Notes under the pieces: generated by a model | Databases searched by the model: none | What the model saw: only the letters and a program-made list of their open reading frames with translations | What the model was told of the DNA's origin: nothing | Part shown: positions 6,709-7,673 of the stretch, one piece after another | How positions within the stretch are numbered: position 1 is the stretch's first letter | Layout of the letters: each line of letters starts with the position of its first letter | DNA from: Paracoccaceae bacterium | GTDB taxonomy: Bacteria; Pseudomonadota; Alphaproteobacteria; Rhodobacterales; Rhodobacteraceae | Length of the DNA stretch: 7,673 nt | Direction: 5' to 3' | Assembly: GCA_023263735.1 (NCBI GenBank) | Contig: JALQUQ010000121.1 | Coordinates: forward strand, 1 to 7,673 | Position numbers and translations under genes: made by a program

Positions 6709-7608
6709 ATGAAATACGGCTATATCGGTTTGGGAAATTTGGGTGGGCACATCGCGGCCAGCCTGTTGCGCGCTGGCTTTCAAGTGGTGGTCTATGACCG
6801 CGATCCAAGCTTGGCCGAACGCCACCGTATGTTGGGTGCGACGGTCGCCAGTTCGGCGGCCGAAGTTGCAGAGCTTTCGGATCATGTGTTCACCTGCCTG
6901 CCGTCGCCTGCCGTTTCAGAACGCGTTCTGGCTGAGATTCTGCCCAAGATGAGGCCCGGCGCAACCTGGATCGAAAACTCGACCCTGGGGCGCGATGATA
7001 TGGTGCGGCTTGGTGCTGTGGCTGCGCAATCGGGCGTGCAAACGCTGGAATGCCCGGTGACCGGGGGGGTCCATCTGGCGGCGCGGGGCGAAATCACCGT
7101 GCTGGCAGGGGGCGCGGCTGAACTGGTCGAATTGCACAAACCTGCGCTTCAGGTCATCGGAAATCGGCTGTTCCACATGGGCGATCTGGGCAGCGCTGCG
7201 ATCATCAAGGTGATCACCAACATGCTGGCCTTCATTCACCTGAAGGCCTGCGCCGAGGCTTTGATGCTGGCCAAACGCGGGGGGCTGGATCTGGGGCAAA
7301 GCTGGCATGCGATCGCGGCCTCGTCCGGCACCAGCTTTGTCCATGAAACCGAAGGTGCGCTGATCCTGAACGGCAGCTATGACATTGCCTTCAACATCGA
7401 TCTTGCGCTGAAGGATCTGGGATTCGCCCTGAATTTTGGCCGCGAATTCGGCGTGCCGCTTGATCTGGCATCGATCACAAATCAAACCTATGTCGCCGCC
7501 AAGGCTGCCTATGGCGGCGAAGCGCAATCGCCAATGATCGCCAAATTACTGGAAGATCTTTTGGGCACCGACCTGCGCGCCGAAGGATTTCCCGCCAGAC
7601 TGGAGTGA
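6709..7608 (+). CDS. NAD-dependent beta-hydroxyacid dehydrogenase, 3-hydroxyisobutyrate dehydrogenase family
   Basis: The 299-residue length is typical of the beta-hydroxyacid dehydrogenase family (3-hydroxyisobutyrate, tartronate semialdehyde and glyoxylate/succinic-semialdehyde reductases). The N-terminal Rossmann motif GLGNLG is at 7-12. Asp30 at the end of the second strand suggests NAD over NADP. CPVTGG at 115-120 with AARGEITVLAGG at 124-135 is the substrate loop. The catalytic Lys is Lys167 in GSAAIIKVITN, where the family's usual NN pair is T170-N171 with the second Asn kept. KDLGFAL at 235-241 is the C-terminal family signature. The gene starts 11 nt after the methyltransferase stop, with AAGGG at 6696-6700 overlapping that stop codon, so it is translationally close and likely in the same operon. 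It probably oxidises a hydroxyl on the demethylated product or reduces an aldehyde from the pathway; which one is not determinable. Confidence 0.92.
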   Translation: MKYGYIGLGNLGGHIAASLLRAGFQVVVYDRDPSLAERHRMLGATVASSAAEVAELSDHVFTCLPSPAVSERVLAEILPKMRPGATWIENSTLGRDDMVRLGAVAAQSGVQTLECPVTGGVHLAARGEITVLAGGAAELVELHKPALQVIGNRLFHMGDLGSAAIIKVITNMLAFIHLKACAEALMLAKRGGLDLGQSWHAIAASSGTSFVHETEGALILNGSYDIAFNIDLALKDLGFALNFGREFGVPLDLASITNQTYVAAKAAYGGEAQSPMIAKLLEDLLGTDLRAEGFPARLE

Positions 7609-7642
7609 ACCAGATGGGAGCGTGCACAGAGAGTTTGGGAGA

Positions 7643-7673
7643 TGGTGGGTGATGAGAGACTCGAACTCCCGAC
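7643..7673 (-). tRNA. 3' end of a tRNA gene, probably tRNA-Val (partial)
   Basis: On the minus strand, bases 7670-7643 read as the end of a tRNA. There is a T-stem (GGGAG at 7670-7666 pairing with CTCTC at 7658-7654, one G-U pair), a canonical TTCGAGT T-loop, the 3' acceptor strand ATCACCC, an A discriminator at 7646, and an encoded CCA at 7645-7643. The 5' acceptor strand would therefore be GGGTGAT, which with A73 matches bacterial tRNA-Val(UAC) as I remember it. The anticodon lies outside the window, so the amino-acid assignment is tentative. It is convergent with the cluster and 34 bp from the last stop codon. Confidence 0.85.

Noticed and set aside
5189..6808. A 539-codon open frame on the minus strand opposite the methyltransferase gene
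   Set aside because: Its composition is low-information and rich in Arg, His and Gln, and it spans the junction of two convincing plus-strand genes.
7614..7652. Twelve-codon open frame (MGACTESLGDGG) after the dehydrogenase gene
   Set aside because: It is very short, has no clear ribosome-binding site, and its end overlaps the acceptor stem of the tRNA gene.
1..7673. CRISPR array, insertion sequence or riboswitch
   Set aside because: I found no regularly spaced repeats, transposase motifs, terminal inverted repeats, or folded leader large enough for a riboswitch. The leader before the first gene is only about 20 nt from the predicted start.

Overview
The window looks like chromosomal DNA of a Rhodobacterales/Roseobacter-type alphaproteobacterium. 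The reasons are high G+C with strong G/C third positions, alphaproteobacterial-style protein families, and an intergenic element at about 2593-2669 whose right half resembles a dispersed intergenic sequence I remember from many Rhodobacteraceae genomes. The taxonomic call is an inference from these features, with no database search behind it.

Layout, left to right. Bases 1-40 hold the first 13 codons of a minus-strand gene that leaves the window. Bases 41-149 form a divergent intergenic region with a perfect 8+8 bp palindrome (55-73) and a candidate promoter (94-122). A co-directional plus-strand cluster of four genes follows. The first two, at 150-2591 and 2679-5114, are tandem paralogous flavoprotein/folate demethylases of the dimethylglycine/sarcosine dehydrogenase type. 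The third, at 5144-6697, is an MttB-superfamily (trimethylamine/glycine-betaine type) methyltransferase without pyrrolysine. The fourth, at 6709-7608, is an NAD-type beta-hydroxyacid dehydrogenase (3-hydroxyisobutyrate dehydrogenase family). A two-hairpin element lies between the first two genes. The right edge holds the 3' end of a minus-strand tRNA gene, probably tRNA-Val, from 7643 onward.

How the genes could work together (inference): an MttB-type enzyme can take a methyl group from a quaternary ammonium, which flavin enzymes of this type do not oxidise. The two flavoproteins could then remove the next two N-methyl groups oxidatively and pass the carbon to tetrahydrofolate. The beta-hydroxyacid dehydrogenase could oxidise a hydroxyl on the remaining backbone. 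Together they resemble a catabolic operon for an N-methylated osmolyte or similar compound. Carnitine-like hydroxylated betaines would explain the fourth enzyme, but homarine-like and other N-methyl compounds remain possible. No transporter, corrinoid protein or complete regulator is present in the window, so the substrate cannot be settled here.

The most notable points are the simultaneous presence of three demethylase-type enzymes, altered folate-site residues in the first flavoprotein relative to the second, the lack of a corrinoid protein beside the MttB homologue, and the palindrome in the divergent promoter region.
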